DNA from: Liquidambar formosana
Lineage: Eukaryota > Streptophyta > Magnoliopsida > Saxifragales > Altingiaceae
Direction of reading: 5' to 3'
Length of the DNA stretch: 64,000 nucleotides
Assembly (NCBI GenBank): GCA_039720395.1
Contig: CM077820.1
Span: 50,893,666 to 50,957,665, forward strand
Each line of letters begins with the position of its first letter. Within the stretch, counting starts at the first letter, position 1. The position numbers and the translations under genes were made by a program. Of the stretch, positions 1-9,772 are shown one piece after another. The notes beneath the pieces are model-generated. The model worked only from the letters and a program-made list of their open reading frames with translations, did not search any database and was not told where the DNA came from.

Positions 1-3
1 ATA

Positions 4-616
4 TGTTGGAGATCAACACCGACTTGATCTCTTTCCAGAAATTTCCAGTTCTTCCTCCTTTATTCTACCCATTTCTCTCTCTATATTCTTCCACATTCTC
101 CTCCTCTTATTCTCTAGATTCTTCTCTCTAGAAACCTCCATCATCTTCTTCCTTTTCTCCCCTTCTCTATTTCTTATTTATCTCTTGCTTTCTCTCTCTA
201 GATGTTTCTTCTTCTACAAGCAATCTAGAAGGATCGTGAAGCTTCAAGTCGGCAATGAACCGACTCTACAAGTCGGTGATAGGAGCTATAAAAAGGAAGG
301 TGATGAGCCTCCCTAGAGTGTGTGTTGTGTGGATTAAAACACTAGTGTGAGTGAGTTCCATTTGTGTGTACGTGTGGTGCAAGTGGAAGCAAGTGTGAGT
401 GCAATCTTGGGTGTTCTTGAGTGCACCATAAGTTGTGTGTGAGTGTGTGTGAGTTACTAGTGTGTATTGCAAGTGTAGAGAAATAATGTGTGAGTGAGGT
501 ATCCCTTTGTGCAATTTCTTTCCTTGTGAGTGGTTGTGAGGTAGTTGTGTAAAGTGTATTTTATACACAATAAATAAAAGAATTATTTTTACAATTCCGC
601 TGCGTTCTACTCAACA
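4..616 (+). repeat. 5' LTR of the gag-only element
   Basis: 613 bp, bounded by TG and CA with a 5-bp terminal inverted repeat (TGTTG/CAACA). U3 is pyrimidine-rich with many CT tracts. A TATA box lies at 287-294. R/U5 is GT-rich (repeated GTGTGAGTG). A likely poly(A) signal, AATAAATAAAAG, lies near 569-580. The U5 end, with its CCGCTGCGTTCTACTCAACA motif, is shared with the LTRs at 9345-9772 and 10140-10770, so all belong to one family. Confidence 0.93.
247..294 (+). promoter_or_regulatory. LTR core promoter: three RCCGAC (DRE/CRT-like) cores and TATA box
   Basis: AGTCGG (247-252), CCGACT (260-265) and AGTCGG (271-276) give three copies of the RCCGAC core in alternating orientation, followed by TATAAAAA at 287-294. 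The first two form a palindrome with a 7-base spacer. The related LTR at 9345 keeps the same arrangement (9380-9398, TATA at 9418). RCCGAC is the core bound by DREB/CBF factors. Stress induction is inference from the motif only. Confidence 0.6.
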
Positions 617-619
617 ATT

Positions 620-631
620 TGGTATCAGAGC
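620..631 (+). other. Primer-binding site (initiator tRNA-Met)
   Basis: TGGTATCAGAGC lies three bases inside the 5' LTR. It is the complement of the 3' end of plant initiator methionine tRNA, the usual primer for Copia and Gypsy reverse transcription. It marks the + strand as the sense strand of the element. Confidence 0.92.
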
Positions 632-636
632 TAGAT

Positions 637-1004
637 CGGTCAGGGACCGGTTTATCAAGGCATATTGGAGGCGGGCGATCAGGGATCGCGGTTTCAAGAC
701 TTCAGCGCCAGCTTGTCAGGGAACAGTGTGGCAGTGTGGACGGTCAGGGACCGGGTCTTGAAGCATACTAAGCCAAGCGGTAGGTGATCAGTCAGGGACT
801 GATTATCGAGGGGTACCAGGGTAGAGCCAAACGGTCAGGGACCATTGTTTGCAGCGGTTTAGAAGACGATCAGGGATCGTGTTACTGGTCAGGGACCAAT
901 TCTGAAGGGTAGTAGACCAAGGAGGTCAGAGATTATTTTTGGAGGCACTATTTGGAGAGATCGTGCACAGTCTGGGACTGTGGAACTAATTGGTCAGGGA
1001 CCAA
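637..1004 (+). repeat. Array of mini-hairpins in the retrotransposon leader
   Basis: At least nine short perfect stem-loops share the core TC-AGG-GA but have different stems. They lie at 637-649, 675-689, 741-753, 787-803, 833-843, 866-880, 886-898, 968-980 (loop TGG) and 990-1004. Stems run 4 to 7 bp. Base changes on one arm are matched on the other (for example CGGTC/GACCG, GCGATC/GATCGC, ATCAGTC/GACTGAT, CAGTC/GACTG). Degenerate members occur near 713 and 924. The array fills the space between the primer-binding site and the gag start, where packaging or dimerisation signals usually lie. Confidence 0.85.
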
Positions 1005-1035
1005 ACCTACTTGGAAGAGTACAGTTGGTCGCATC

Positions 1036-2793
1036 ATGGCAGATCTCGCAAATGCAATTGGGGGATTTGAGAAGCTCAATGAGCATAACTATGAATATTG
1101 GCGGTTATGCATAGAGGCATATCTCCAAGGCCAGGATTTATGGGAGATCGTTGGCGGCAACGAAACTACTGCACCAGAAAATGCAGAGGCGCTGCGTAAA
1201 TGGCGAATTAAGGCAGGTAAGGCTATGTTTGTATTAAGAACAACAATTCAAAAAGAAATGATAGAACATATCCGAGGAGCTGACACTCCAAAGAAAGCCT
1301 GGGATAATTTAGCTACGGTATTTTCTAAAACAAATGAAGCTGGACTTCAGTATTTAGAGAATGAGCTCGGAATGATAACTCAGGGGTCTATGACAATTGG
1401 TCAATACTTCATGAGAGTAAAAACCCTTTGTCATGAGATCTCCGAGATTGATCCTGAGGCTCGAATTAGTGAATCTCGGATGAGGCGTATTATCACTAGA
1501 GGTTTAAAACCCGAGTATAGCGGGTTCATGACAGCCATAAGTGGATGGCCGGTCCAACCATCCATTGCAGAATTAGAGAGCTTGCTGGCAAACCAGGAAG
1601 CTTTGGCTAAACAAATGGCTGGAATCTTATTAAAGAATAATGAAGAGGAGGCACTCTTCAGTAATAGAAGTAATGGAAGATCAAGATGGCAGAATGGTAC
1701 AAAATTATATAAAGAAGAAGTAGACAGATCAAAGAGGCAACAAGAGAGGAGCTTAGAACCAGGGGGAGCTCAACAAGGCGACAGAGATGATCGACGATTC
1801 TCGGATGTCAGGCGACGCACTGGTGAATGCTACATATGCGGTAAGAAGGGTCATTACGCAAGAGACTGTCGGCTAAGGAGAAAAATAGTTGAAGGCAATG
1901 TAGCAACCTCCAATGATTACCAAGACAACAGTGAAGAAGAGTGGGATCTTCAAGCATCTTTTGCAATTTCTACATTCCTAGAAGATGGCTATTCAAGTGA
2001 GGAAGAATGGGATCTCCAAGCAACGTCCGAGTTCTTTGAAGATAACTACTCAAAAAAGGTGATAGACTTCGAATCGTCCTCGCAAGTTTTTGATGAAGAC
2101 TGTTCAGAAGATGAGATAGACTTTGGTGAAAAAGTAGGGCAGCAGATCAACTCAGTCATAAAAGAAGTACCCTCTTCGAGGTCATCTCAAGTGGTAGAGT
2201 TGCTAGAGTCCAAAGATTCGGAGCATGAGTTGCAAGAGAAATTGGGGGAGCAAACTCTACAAGAGGTTCAGCCGAGTCAAGAAGATGTGACTAAAGAAAT
2301 TGGGCTACAACTTAGGAAGGCGACAAGACTACAAAAACCTAGCTTAGAATATGTTGATGTCACATCAGTAAAAGAAGAAGAGATGAGGAAAGAAGTAGGT
2401 ATGATCAACAAAGGATCTAGTGCTACAAGGTATGATCATCCAAATAGAATAAAGAAGAACAAGTCGATGTTGAGGGGGAGTGTTGGAGATCAACACCGAC
2501 TTGATCTCTTTCCAGAAATTTCCAGTTCTTCCTCCTTTATTCTACCCATTTCTCTCTCTATATTCTTCCACATTCTCCTCCTCTTATTCTCTAGATTCTT
2601 CTCTCTAGAAACCTCCATTATCTTCTTCCTTCTCTCCCCTTCTCTATTTCTTATTTATCTCTTGCTTTCTCTCTCTAGATGTTTCTTCTTCTACAAGCAA
2701 TCTAGAAGGATCGTGAAGCTTCAAGTCGGCAATGAACCGACTCTACAAGTCGGTGATAGGAGCTATAAAAAGGAAGGTGATGAGCCTCCCTAG
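1036..2793 (+). CDS. gag: Gag-like polyprotein of the gag-only LTR element
   Basis: Structural Gag protein, expected to form the virus-like particle and bind element RNA. The start at 1036 is the first ATG of the frame. The open frame runs upstream to 952 but only from a TTG, through the hairpin leader. The N-terminus has the pattern of plant Copia Gag (aromatic and NY..W motifs, residues about 10-25) followed by the helical UBN2-type capsid region to about residue 200. A CCHC zinc knuckle (C265, C268, H273, C278; bases 1828-1869) binds nucleic acid. The C-terminal third is acidic with a duplicated EEEWDLQA motif, and near 2310-2340 has an RKATRLQKPS stretch resembling the integrase-RT linker of Copia Pol. 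No stop occurs before the purine tract, so the frame runs 313 bases into the 3' LTR and would add a hydrophobic tail. Confidence 0.8.
   Translation: MADLANAIGGFEKLNEHNYEYWRLCIEAYLQGQDLWEIVGGNETTAPENAEALRKWRIKAGKAMFVLRTTIQKEMIEHIRGADTPKKAWDNLATVFSKTNEAGLQYLENELGMITQGSMTIGQYFMRVKTLCHEISEIDPEARISESRMRRIITRGLKPEYSGFMTAISGWPVQPSIAELESLLANQEALAKQMAGILLKNNEEEALFSNRSNGRSRWQNGTKLYKEEVDRSKRQQERSLEPGGAQQGDRDDRRFSDVRRRTGECYICGKKGHYARDCRLRRKIVEGNVATSNDYQDNSEEEWDLQASFAISTFLEDGYSSEEEWDLQATSEFFEDNYSKKVIDFESSSQVFDEDCSEDEIDFGEKVGQQINSVIKEVPSSRSSQVVELLESKDSEHELQEKLGEQTLQEVQPSQEDVTKEIGLQLRKATRLQKPSLEYVDVTSVKEEEMRKEVGMINKGSSATRYDHPNRIKKNKSMLRGSVGDQHRLDLFPEISSSSSFILPISLSIFFHILLLLFSRFFSLETSIIFFLLSPSLFLIYLLLSLSRCFFFYKQSRRIVKLQVGNEPTLQVGDRSYKKEGDEPP
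2470..2480 (+). other. Polypurine tract
   Basis: TTGAGGGGGAG directly abuts the TG of the 3' LTR. It primes plus-strand DNA synthesis in LTR retrotransposons. Its position confirms the element boundary and orientation. Confidence 0.9.
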
Positions 2794-3093
2794 AGTGTGT
2801 GTTGTGTGGATTAAAACACTAGTGTGAGTGAGTTCCATTTGTGTGTACGTGTGGTGCAAGTGGAAGCAAGTGTGAGTGCAATCTTGGGTGTTCTTGAGTG
2901 CACCATAAGTTGTGTGTGAGTGTGTGTGAGTTACTAGTGTGTATTGCAAGTGTAGAGAAATAATGTGTGAGTGAGGTATCCCTTTGTGCAATTTCTTTCC
3001 TTGTGAGTGGTTGTGAGGTATTTGTGTAAAGTGTATTTTATACACAATAAATAAAAGAATTATTTTTACAATTCCGCTGCGTTCTACTCAACA
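2481..3093 (+). repeat. 3' LTR of the gag-only element
   Basis: 613 bp, the same length as the 5' LTR, with about three substitutions (in the U3 CT tracts and in the GAGGTA(G/T)TTG stretch of U5). It is followed by GTATA, the 5-bp target duplication, which is also coding sequence of kinase copy 1 (Val-Tyr of the VYKG motif). Confidence 0.93.
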
Positions 3094-3981
3094 GTATACA
3101 AAGGTCATATCGATGGCGGCAACACAATAGTTGCGATCAAGAGGTCGAACTCAGGGTCACACCACGGAGGGTTCAAGATTGAGTTTGAATTGCTCTCAAA
3201 GCTCCGTCACCCTCATCTAGTGTCTCTGATTGGCTACTGCAACCAAAAACAGGAGATGATCCTTGTATGTGATTACATGGCCAATGGGAGTCTATATAAC
3301 CATCTACACGGAACAGGCTATGATCCACTACCATGGAAGCAGAGGCTTGAGATATGCATAGGTGCAGCTAAAGGATTACACTTTCTTCATTCAGGTGGGA
3401 AGCTGACAATCATTCACAGAGACGTGAAGAGCATCAACATATTCTTGGACGAGAAATGGGTGGCCAAGGTGTCGAATTTCGGATTGTCCTTGATGGGTCC
3501 ATCCGGCATGCCCAATACGGCTGTGAGTGATGACGTTAAGGGTTCATTGGGGTATTTGGATCTGGAATATATGAGCAGTGGGAGACTGACAGAGAAATCT
3601 GATGTGTATTCGTTTGGTGTGGTGTTGTTTGAGGTATTGTCCGGTAGGAAAGCATTTGATCGCGATCTTGATGAGGATCAAGTTTCCCTAGCCAATTGGG
3701 CTCAAAATTGTATTGGGAATGGGACCATAGATCCGATCATCGATCCTTATCTGTCGGGGAGAATCGCGCCAGTTTGCTTGAAGGAATTTGTGGTCATCGC
3801 CCAGAGCTGCCTACGGCCTACTGCAATTGAAAGACCCATGATGGGCGATGTGGTGGAAGGCCTTGAGTTCATATTGCAGCTGCAGGAAAGCGCAGATGCT
3901 GCAAACGAGGAAAACAATGAAGACATCTATCAAGGCATGTCATTCAGTTCGTCCATCACCTCTGCTCACAAGGAATCGTAA
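3094..3981 (+). pseudogene. Kinase copy 1: Pto/FERONIA-like cytoplasmic kinase, disrupted by the LTR element
   Basis: The frame opens directly at the LTR junction with VYKG, so the glycine-rich loop and N-terminus lie left of the window, on the other side of the insertion. What remains is the rest of the kinase domain: VAIK lysine, the HPHLVSLIGYC strand, the [19 protein letters not shown] helix, the HRDVKS catalytic loop, activation segment, [18 protein letters not shown], and the family end ERPMMGDVVEGLEF. The Mg-binding DFG aspartate is Asn (SNFG) and DPEY is DLEY, so catalysis is doubtful even without the insertion. The stop is at 3979-3981. The closest family relationship is to tomato Pto and the CrRLK1L (FERONIA) kinases. 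Copies 1 and 2 are close duplicates and share their 3' flanks. Confidence 0.88.
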
Positions 3982-4619
3982 GGCAAAGTGGGGGCGTGTT
4001 GGCTTCAAGTAATAGCGGACTGAGCACTAATGCTCTGATTCTGTTACTATGAAATCTGACAGGAGGTGGAGGAGGTCTCCTATGCCACCCGTGAATCCGA
4101 ATCCGAATGAAGTAATAATTTGTTTAGTTAATTTAACTTAATTTTTATGTTGTGCCCATAGGTTAAGGGATGTCGAAGTACATTAAGCAGAGGCCTAAAA
4201 GAGTTCGCCCTGCATAAAAGGAAGGTCAATCCCGGCCATGGCCTAGTGGTATCAGGCTATCGGCTGCTGTATCCCATTTCTCACTCAAGTGTGTATTTTT
4301 TTATTTTCCTTTTTCAATGCATCCTTTTACTTCCTGTCAATTCTTGATATATTTCTTGGATAGATTTCTCCCTAGTTTTATGATTTTATCAGTCATCTGT
4401 AAACCATATTTAGGTGTTCACTTATTTTGGTATTGGGCTCTTCACTTTACTTTGGTGTCTCACATTTTCTGCCGTTTCCGATTTTGTTTTTGGCATGGTA
4501 ATTATCTAATTTAGTCTCTTATAAAAAATGGTGGTGTTCATTCTTTGATTTTGGCTTTCCCTTATTTGGTTTATTAAGTAGCATATAGTTGTAAGGCTAA
4601 TATTACTACATTACTATTT
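3982..4619. other. Intergenic region downstream of kinase 1
   Basis: The first about 130 bases match the 3' flank of kinase copy 2 (10823-10950) and include a GAGGAGGTGGAGGAGG-like stretch that resembles the longer C-terminal coding tails of copies 5 and 6. This suggests that the longer tail is ancestral. The rest is AT-rich with no gene seen. A tRNA-like A-box (near 4238) has no matching B-box. Confidence 0.5.
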
Positions 4620-5363
4620 CCCCTCTTAAAATCCTAGCTGGGAAGTTGTTTCTTATTCTTGAATTCTGCTTGCGCAGCCTTGGCAAAATCTACCACATTT
4701 CCCAACTCTTGTACTGCAAGATGGCCCTGAAGGCAATTCAAGGTTTTCAGATTTCCTGTCTTAGACGCTTCACACCACCACTTACAATGAACCTAATGTC
4801 CCAAAAGAGCTTAATCTCCCGATTCCTTTAAGTCTTACCAAGATCAAGATGACTCAAGGTTACTTAATTTTCCAATTCCTGTAGTTAGTTTTTCAAGATA
4901 CTCACATCAAGTAAGGTAACTTCTGGGGTTTTTAGATAACATAAATCACAAGGACATTTCATGCAATTTTCTAGACAAATTTTAAGATAAATTAAGGTAC
5001 ATCAGATGTATTGATTTCTCTACCCCCTCCAGAAGGTCTTCAATTAAATTCTTAAAATCAAGTATAATTCCATAAGACACATTAGATGTCAGAAAAATTC
5101 AGGTATGCTTACATATCAACTTCAAGAGTGAATTCTACACACACAAATAAGAGGCTGCAAGTGATATTCTGTATTGTAAATGGAGACGGGAGACAAGGCT
5201 GGGTGTTTTTATAGGATGAGGCCATGTCCAGCTCTTTCTCATCATAAACCTTCATAATAATACATTCATTCAAAGTAAAAAATTGGGCAAAGTCATGAGC
5301 TATGTCACAAATATTGCATTCCTTATCATCCTTTTCAGAATCTTTGAAGAAAGAACACATTGC
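4620..5363 (-). pseudogene. Decayed CNL relic (end of NB-ARC plus LRR)
   Basis: On the - strand, short pieces are recognisable as CNL sequence in several frames. The piece at 5109-5360 (SFFKDSEKDD...DIAHDFAQF) corresponds to the region around the MHD motif in the intact CNL at 38255, with MHD degraded to CDIAHD. The lower-coordinate part matches LRR text in broken frames. It converges with kinase copy 1, as relics do after copies 3 and 4. No function is expected. Confidence 0.7.
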
Positions 5364-5399
5364 TAAGTTTTTTTAGTATTCTGAAGTCAACATGTTATT

Positions 5400-6935
5400 G
5401 CATAACATTTTTGAGAGAGCTAAGTAAACAGAAACTAATAAGATGAGCAACTTAGGAAGGAAAAGAAACCGAGTATAAATTTGTCATGGTACATGCACTC
5501 AATAAGCGAAACAAATTTATGTGCCTGAAAAACCAAATACATATCCCTTTACCTTTTAAAGAAATAATACAAAATAGACTGTCCCTTAAAAAATTGTAAC
5601 CATAGTGACCCTCTACCTTTTTTTTTTTTTTTGATAAGGTAAAGATATATATTGAAATAAAAAAGGGTTAAATCCCTCGTACATAAGGCATATACAAAAG
5701 GAAAAACCGAAACTCCATGGGACAAAAAAGGGAGCTTCCAAAAATATCACACCCTCTACTTCAGTTTCAAACCATAGAAAATACACACAGGAGACTACAT
5801 AGACTACTCTTGCCCAGTTTCCCATATTCTTGTTGTGTCACCACTTACATTGATTCATCAGGAAGTATGTGAAATGCCAGGCTTGCCTTAATTGTTGCAT
5901 CTAATTGGATTGACCATGAAGCTTAGTTCATCTGCCATATTAGTAGCAGAATGTTAAGTTGCGTCTTGGCTTGCATGACCATTTCCTCCAGCCTGAGTTT
6001 TTCTGCTCTAGATAGAAAAGAGTGTTTAGTTCCCACTGCATAATATATTAGGCCAAAAAAGAATGAATAAACGACATGATGTAGTTTTGAGAAGAGAAAA
6101 ATATAAAATATAAAAGAAAAAGAGCAAAACTTCACCAGTAAAATAGAATACAGTCCAACAATTACATGCTTATTTTGATGCAACTTCAAGGAATACTGAC
6201 TTGCCTCTTTGGAGCACATATCTTCTCTGATAACCTTTTCTATTTTCTGTCTACAGTTTTTATAATAGAGTGAGCCAATTTGTCTTACCTTTAGGTTGCT
6301 ATTCTTAAGAAATACAAAGGTTAATCTTGTCCACAATACAAAGTTCTAATTCGTATTGCTAAAATTGCAGAAGAGAAGGGTTATTTGCATAGGGTGATTG
6401 CCTAATCTTGGGAATCTTCTTTTTCAAGAGAGGGGGAAAAAAAAATGCTGAACGGGTGCTCCAGTGTCATGGCATTATAACTTATCTAATCAAACTCATT
6501 CATGCTCATTTGACATTGTTGTTTATTCGATTTTGGGGGGGGGGGGGGGGGGGGGGGGGGGGATGATTCAATGTTATTTTGAAAGCCTCTGGAAAGCTTT
6601 GTCATTGGCTTATAGTAAGGTAGTTCAGTAACCTGTGTGATTAGATCTTGTAATTCTTGCAATTAGGGTCTGACACCATTGTACTTTTGAATAAACTAAT
6701 TCTAGACATTGGATATACAATAATGTTGCACAGTTCAAATGACAATAAAAAAATATAATAAAAAACAAGAGTAATTACGAAGTATATAGTATCTAGTTTT
6801 TAGATGGAGTTAAGTAGAAGAAACACCGCATAATAGCTTGAAGTTACTAATCAGTTGAGCAACAACAAAAAGATACAGCAGAAGTTACCTTCATATGATG
6901 AAGAAATTTGATCGTGCATCAACAACAGCAGCAAC
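5400..6935 (-). other. Conserved CNL 3'-flanking block
   Basis: This non-coding block recurs downstream of every CNL copy here (15590-16799, 36660-38254, 54818-56185). Shared landmarks include an AAACCAAATACATATCCCTTT stretch near 5525-5550 and, reading the - strand, splice-like signals such as AAG|GTAACTTCT just after the coding end. It may be 3' UTR with introns (inference). It contains a LINE-tail insertion at 5617-5750 and a poly-G run at about 6534-6562. Confidence 0.6.
5617..5750 (-). mobile_element. Short retroposed LINE 3' end
   Basis: 134 bp that read on the - strand end in CTTTACCTTATCAAAAAA..., the usual tail of plant L1-type LINEs, and carry a TACGAGGGATTTAACCC motif also common in such tails. 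It is flanked by a direct repeat, ACCCTCTAC (5608-5616 and 5751-5759), as expected for a target-primed, strongly 5'-truncated copy. Confidence 0.7.
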
Positions 6936-9008
6936 TCAATGTTCAAATTCGACATTTGGGATGTGAGATATCTTGCGCCAGTCCTCTCCTGTCTCCTTTT
7001 GGCAACGTTGTTTCAGAATAGGACACAATTTGATTACTAATTTATCTAGTGGCATTGTCTGAAGGTGGTGCGGCAGTGCCCCTAGTTAGGGGCAATACTC
7101 AATTTTCAAGGAACGAAGGCATGGCATTATTGTAGCATCTTTTCTCCTTGTGACATGTTATCCCACTCTTTCCACCCATTCATGCCGTAAAATGTAAGTT
7201 GCCTCAACATTGGGAATGCAGATATCACTGAAGCATCTGTTCCTTCATCTTGATCTGTTGTGTCATCACCAATCCCAAATCCCAAAATTCAACACCCACT
7301 TTTTTCACTCTATCCATATACATTATTTCAAGTGATTCAAGGAACGGCAATTTCCCCAAAGGAGGCAAATCTGCACAGTTACGACAAAAGTAGAGTAGTA
7401 ACTTTCTCAAGTTGGTTAACAGCATCATCCAATTTGGCATAAAGGTGGCTCTGTGGTAGCGTCTCTGCAGAAATTCCAAGTTTGGATGAGGCTCGTACTC
7501 CTGCCGGAGAGAACTCAAGACACAAACCAACGAGGTGTTTCTTACTATTCAATTCTGCTTTCTTAGCCTCGCTCTCCTTTGTCGTATCTGCCAACCCTCT
7601 TATCCTTAAACAGTTAAACGCCTTGAGGGTCTATTCGTTTAGCAGGAAATGAAACTCTCGGGAGTTTGAAATTCACGAGAGTTGAAACTCTCAAGAGTTA
7701 CAATCCTGAGAGTTAGAATTTTGGTTGTTCGGTTTACAAAAGGATTTTCCAAAGGAATTTATGTTTTTCTTTTCTTTAAAAAATAATAAAAAAAAACCTT
7801 TCAAAAAAAAAGATAAGAAATAAGATCCAAAAAGTCATAGTTGTGAAGCAATATGATCTAAAGTTAATTGAAATTTGCTGAAGAAGAAGAAATTGGGTAT
7901 TAAAAAAAATAAAATCTGAGTTTGAAATCAAAGATCGTGACATTATTTTATAAAAACACACACACTCACACACACACACACACACGTATATATAAATCTA
8001 AATTCATGATTGAGTTCAAGTTGAGAGTGTGAGCCAAGATTCAAGTTTAACCCATTGATGTATATTATTTTCTCATGGCATTCCTACTTTGGGTGGTTTA
8101 CTATCATTGTTGGAGCAAGTCTACTCGCAATTCTGATTCATTTGAACAAGCATTCCTACCCATTCCATTTAGTAGGGTAGCAATAGATCTTGTCAATTAA
8201 CTCAATCTAGCAGAGAACCAATCAACACCAGTATACCTCCATGTATATATTTATATATATTGTATTGGTTAATTGTTCTATCATGGTTATTGGATCGAGG
8301 CAGGACAAGAGAGATCATTTTTTTTTTTTTTTGATCGGTAAAAGGATCAAGGCAAAATAAGAGAAGATTTGTAGAGGTGATTTAGAGGTGTTCATGCCAG
8401 AACTCTTATTGGCATTCGACATTACTTCGCTAATATTTTTATACACTTTGTTTTGTAAAGAGAAAAGAAAAGGATGCGGAGTAAAGTTCTAGAGAACGAG
8501 TTTGGGTTGCAGAGAATAACGTGTGGGAGTTTTTAATTCTTGCGTATTTTGATAAGATTTTCATTTCCCATGAATTACGAGAATTGAGATTTCACGGGAA
8601 ATTAAAATCCCATGATTTAAGCGAAACGAACAATCTATTTTTTATTAATTCCTGAGAATTTGCAACTCTCACCCCCAATTCCCGTCAAACGAACAGACCC
8701 TGAAGGTTGTTCAAGTTCTCCAGATCTCCGCGCTTAAATGCCTCTGTGTCATCATCACGGCCTTTTACAAAGAATTCGCGTACTGTCTGAAGAGAGCTTA
8801 ATCACCCAATTCCTTTTGGCAAGAACCTATTTTGTGAGTCCAAGAAATTTCAAAATGTCTCAAATTAAAAAGTTTTCCCATCCCTTTAGGAAGTTCCTCA
8901 AGACACCAGTAGAAAGTAAGATCAAAGTCAGCAAATTACATAAATCACACACTGCTTCGGGCAACTTTTCAATCCCATTATTAGATAAGTTGAGGTATCT
9001 CAGATGTT
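6936..9008 (-). pseudogene. CNL pseudogene, LRR part only, split by a MITE
   Basis: On the - strand this matches the LRR region and C-terminus of the intact CNL at 38255. The stop corresponds to 6936-6938, after an IPN.EFE-type ending. Recognisable blocks are the [14 protein letters not shown] repeat, SPAGVRASSK..., [13 protein letters not shown] and, beyond the MITE, the GDLENLNNL/FFVKG region up to about 9008, where homology stops. The coiled coil, NB-ARC and first LRRs are absent. Several frameshifts and the 1074-bp insertion at 7627-8700 make it non-functional. Confidence 0.85.
7627..8700. mobile_element. Harbinger-like MITE, 1074 bp
   Basis: Terminal inverted repeats GGGTCTATTCGTTT / AAACGAACAGACCC, flanked by the 3-bp repeat TGA (7624-7626 and 8701-8703). 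Comparison with the uninterrupted CNL sequence near 38975 shows the junctions precisely. Subterminal CTCTCGGGAG/GAGAGTT motifs repeat in both orientations. It contains a (CA)n microsatellite near 7958-7985. No transposase is seen, so it is non-autonomous. Confidence 0.8.
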
Positions 9009-9344
9009 AAGGAGCACCCGTAACTTCATAAGTCATAATGAGTTATTGAGTTGTAACAATGACATTTAACTTCAAGCATTGTTCCATTTTCCACACAAAA
9101 CATCAAAGAACAAATTCATCGTCATCTATTGTCTAATTCCAATTATCAAAATATGCAAAAAGATTTTCTTATTGTGTCGTAGGGGTGTCTTACAAGTGTC
9201 GAAGCTGTGTCTTGACCATGTTGGGTAAAAAAAAAAGAATTAAAAATTACAAACACTTCCCAAGTGTGTCTGACACGAGAAGTAGGTGTGTCGGGCAAGT
9301 GACATGTTCAATACATGTCGGACATTGCATTGAAGCTTCCACAA
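9009..9344. other. Unassigned sequence before a solo LTR
   Basis: Homology to CNLs stops at about 9008 and the LTR begins at 9345. The stretch has repeated GTGTC/GACAC words (near 9185-9330) that could be an LTR or satellite remnant. No gene is seen. Confidence 0.4.
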
Positions 9345-9772
9345 TGTTGGCAACAATGGAGAAGACCGAGAAGCTTCCAAGTCGGTGGAGAACCGACTCC
9401 AAGAAGCAACCAGCAACTATAAAAAGGGGGCAAGGGGCCTCCCTTATGTGTAAGTCATGTGGAATGAAACACAAGTGTGAGTGAGTCTTCCATTGTGTGT
9501 ACGTGTGGTGTGGGAAGTCACCAAATCTAGGTAAGGGTGTTATAAGGTGTAATGTGTGTAGAGTGAATCTAAGTGTGAGTGTGTAGTGTTCTTTGAGTGT
9601 ATGTGAGTGTAGTATTTCTAAGGTGTGAGTAAGTGGTAAAGTGAGGGTATCTTAGTGTGTTTGTAGTATACCAAAGGTTAGGGTATAAGTGTCCTAAACA
9701 AATAGTGTACCATGTGTTCTTATTAATAAAAGTTGTATTTTATTTGTGGGTTCCGCTGCGTTCTAATCAACA
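9345..9772 (+). mobile_element. LTR (solo or remnant) of the gag-only element family
   Basis: 428 bp starting TGTTGG and ending TCAACA, with the AGTCGG-N7-CCGACT palindrome (9380-9398), TATA box at 9418 and the same U5 end as the element at 4-3093. U3 is shorter than in the 613-bp LTR. The right flank is kinase copy 2 coding sequence. The left flank is not kinase and no matching 5-bp duplication is seen, so an adjacent deletion probably removed the 5' part of the kinase. Confidence 0.75.

Larger units (their letters stand above)
4..3093 (+). mobile_element. Complete gag-only (TR-GAG type) LTR retrotransposon, Copia-like
   Basis: A structurally complete element. It has two 613-bp LTRs (4-616 and 2481-3093), each starting TGTTGG and ending CAACA, a primer-binding site matching initiator tRNA-Met just inside the 5' LTR, and a purine tract just before the 3' LTR. 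Only a Gag-type protein is encoded. There is no protease, integrase, reverse transcriptase or RNase H, so it must borrow these from a relative. The sequence after the 3' LTR is GTATA and the window starts with ATA, so the window edge falls inside the 5-bp target duplication. The two LTRs differ by about 3 bases by eye, so insertion was recent. The target was the glycine-loop region of kinase copy 1. Gag-only elements of this size are known in plants as TR-GAG. Confidence 0.9.

Noticed and set aside
266..568. His/Thr-rich antisense open frame in the LTR (also 2743-3045)
   Set aside because: It is a by-product of the GT-rich R/U5 repeat, identical in both LTRs, with no known domain.
952..1035. 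N-terminal extension of the Gag frame
   Set aside because: It starts at a TTG and runs through the structured leader; the first ATG is at 1036, where Gag similarity begins.
4220..4290. tRNA or SINE candidate with an A-box-like GGCCTAGTGG
   Set aside because: No B-box at the right distance and no flanking direct repeat.
6534..6562. Poly-G run (and poly-C at about 27233-27260) as a regulatory quadruplex
   Set aside because: Pure homopolymers of this kind are prone to assembly and sequencing error; nothing nearby supports a role.
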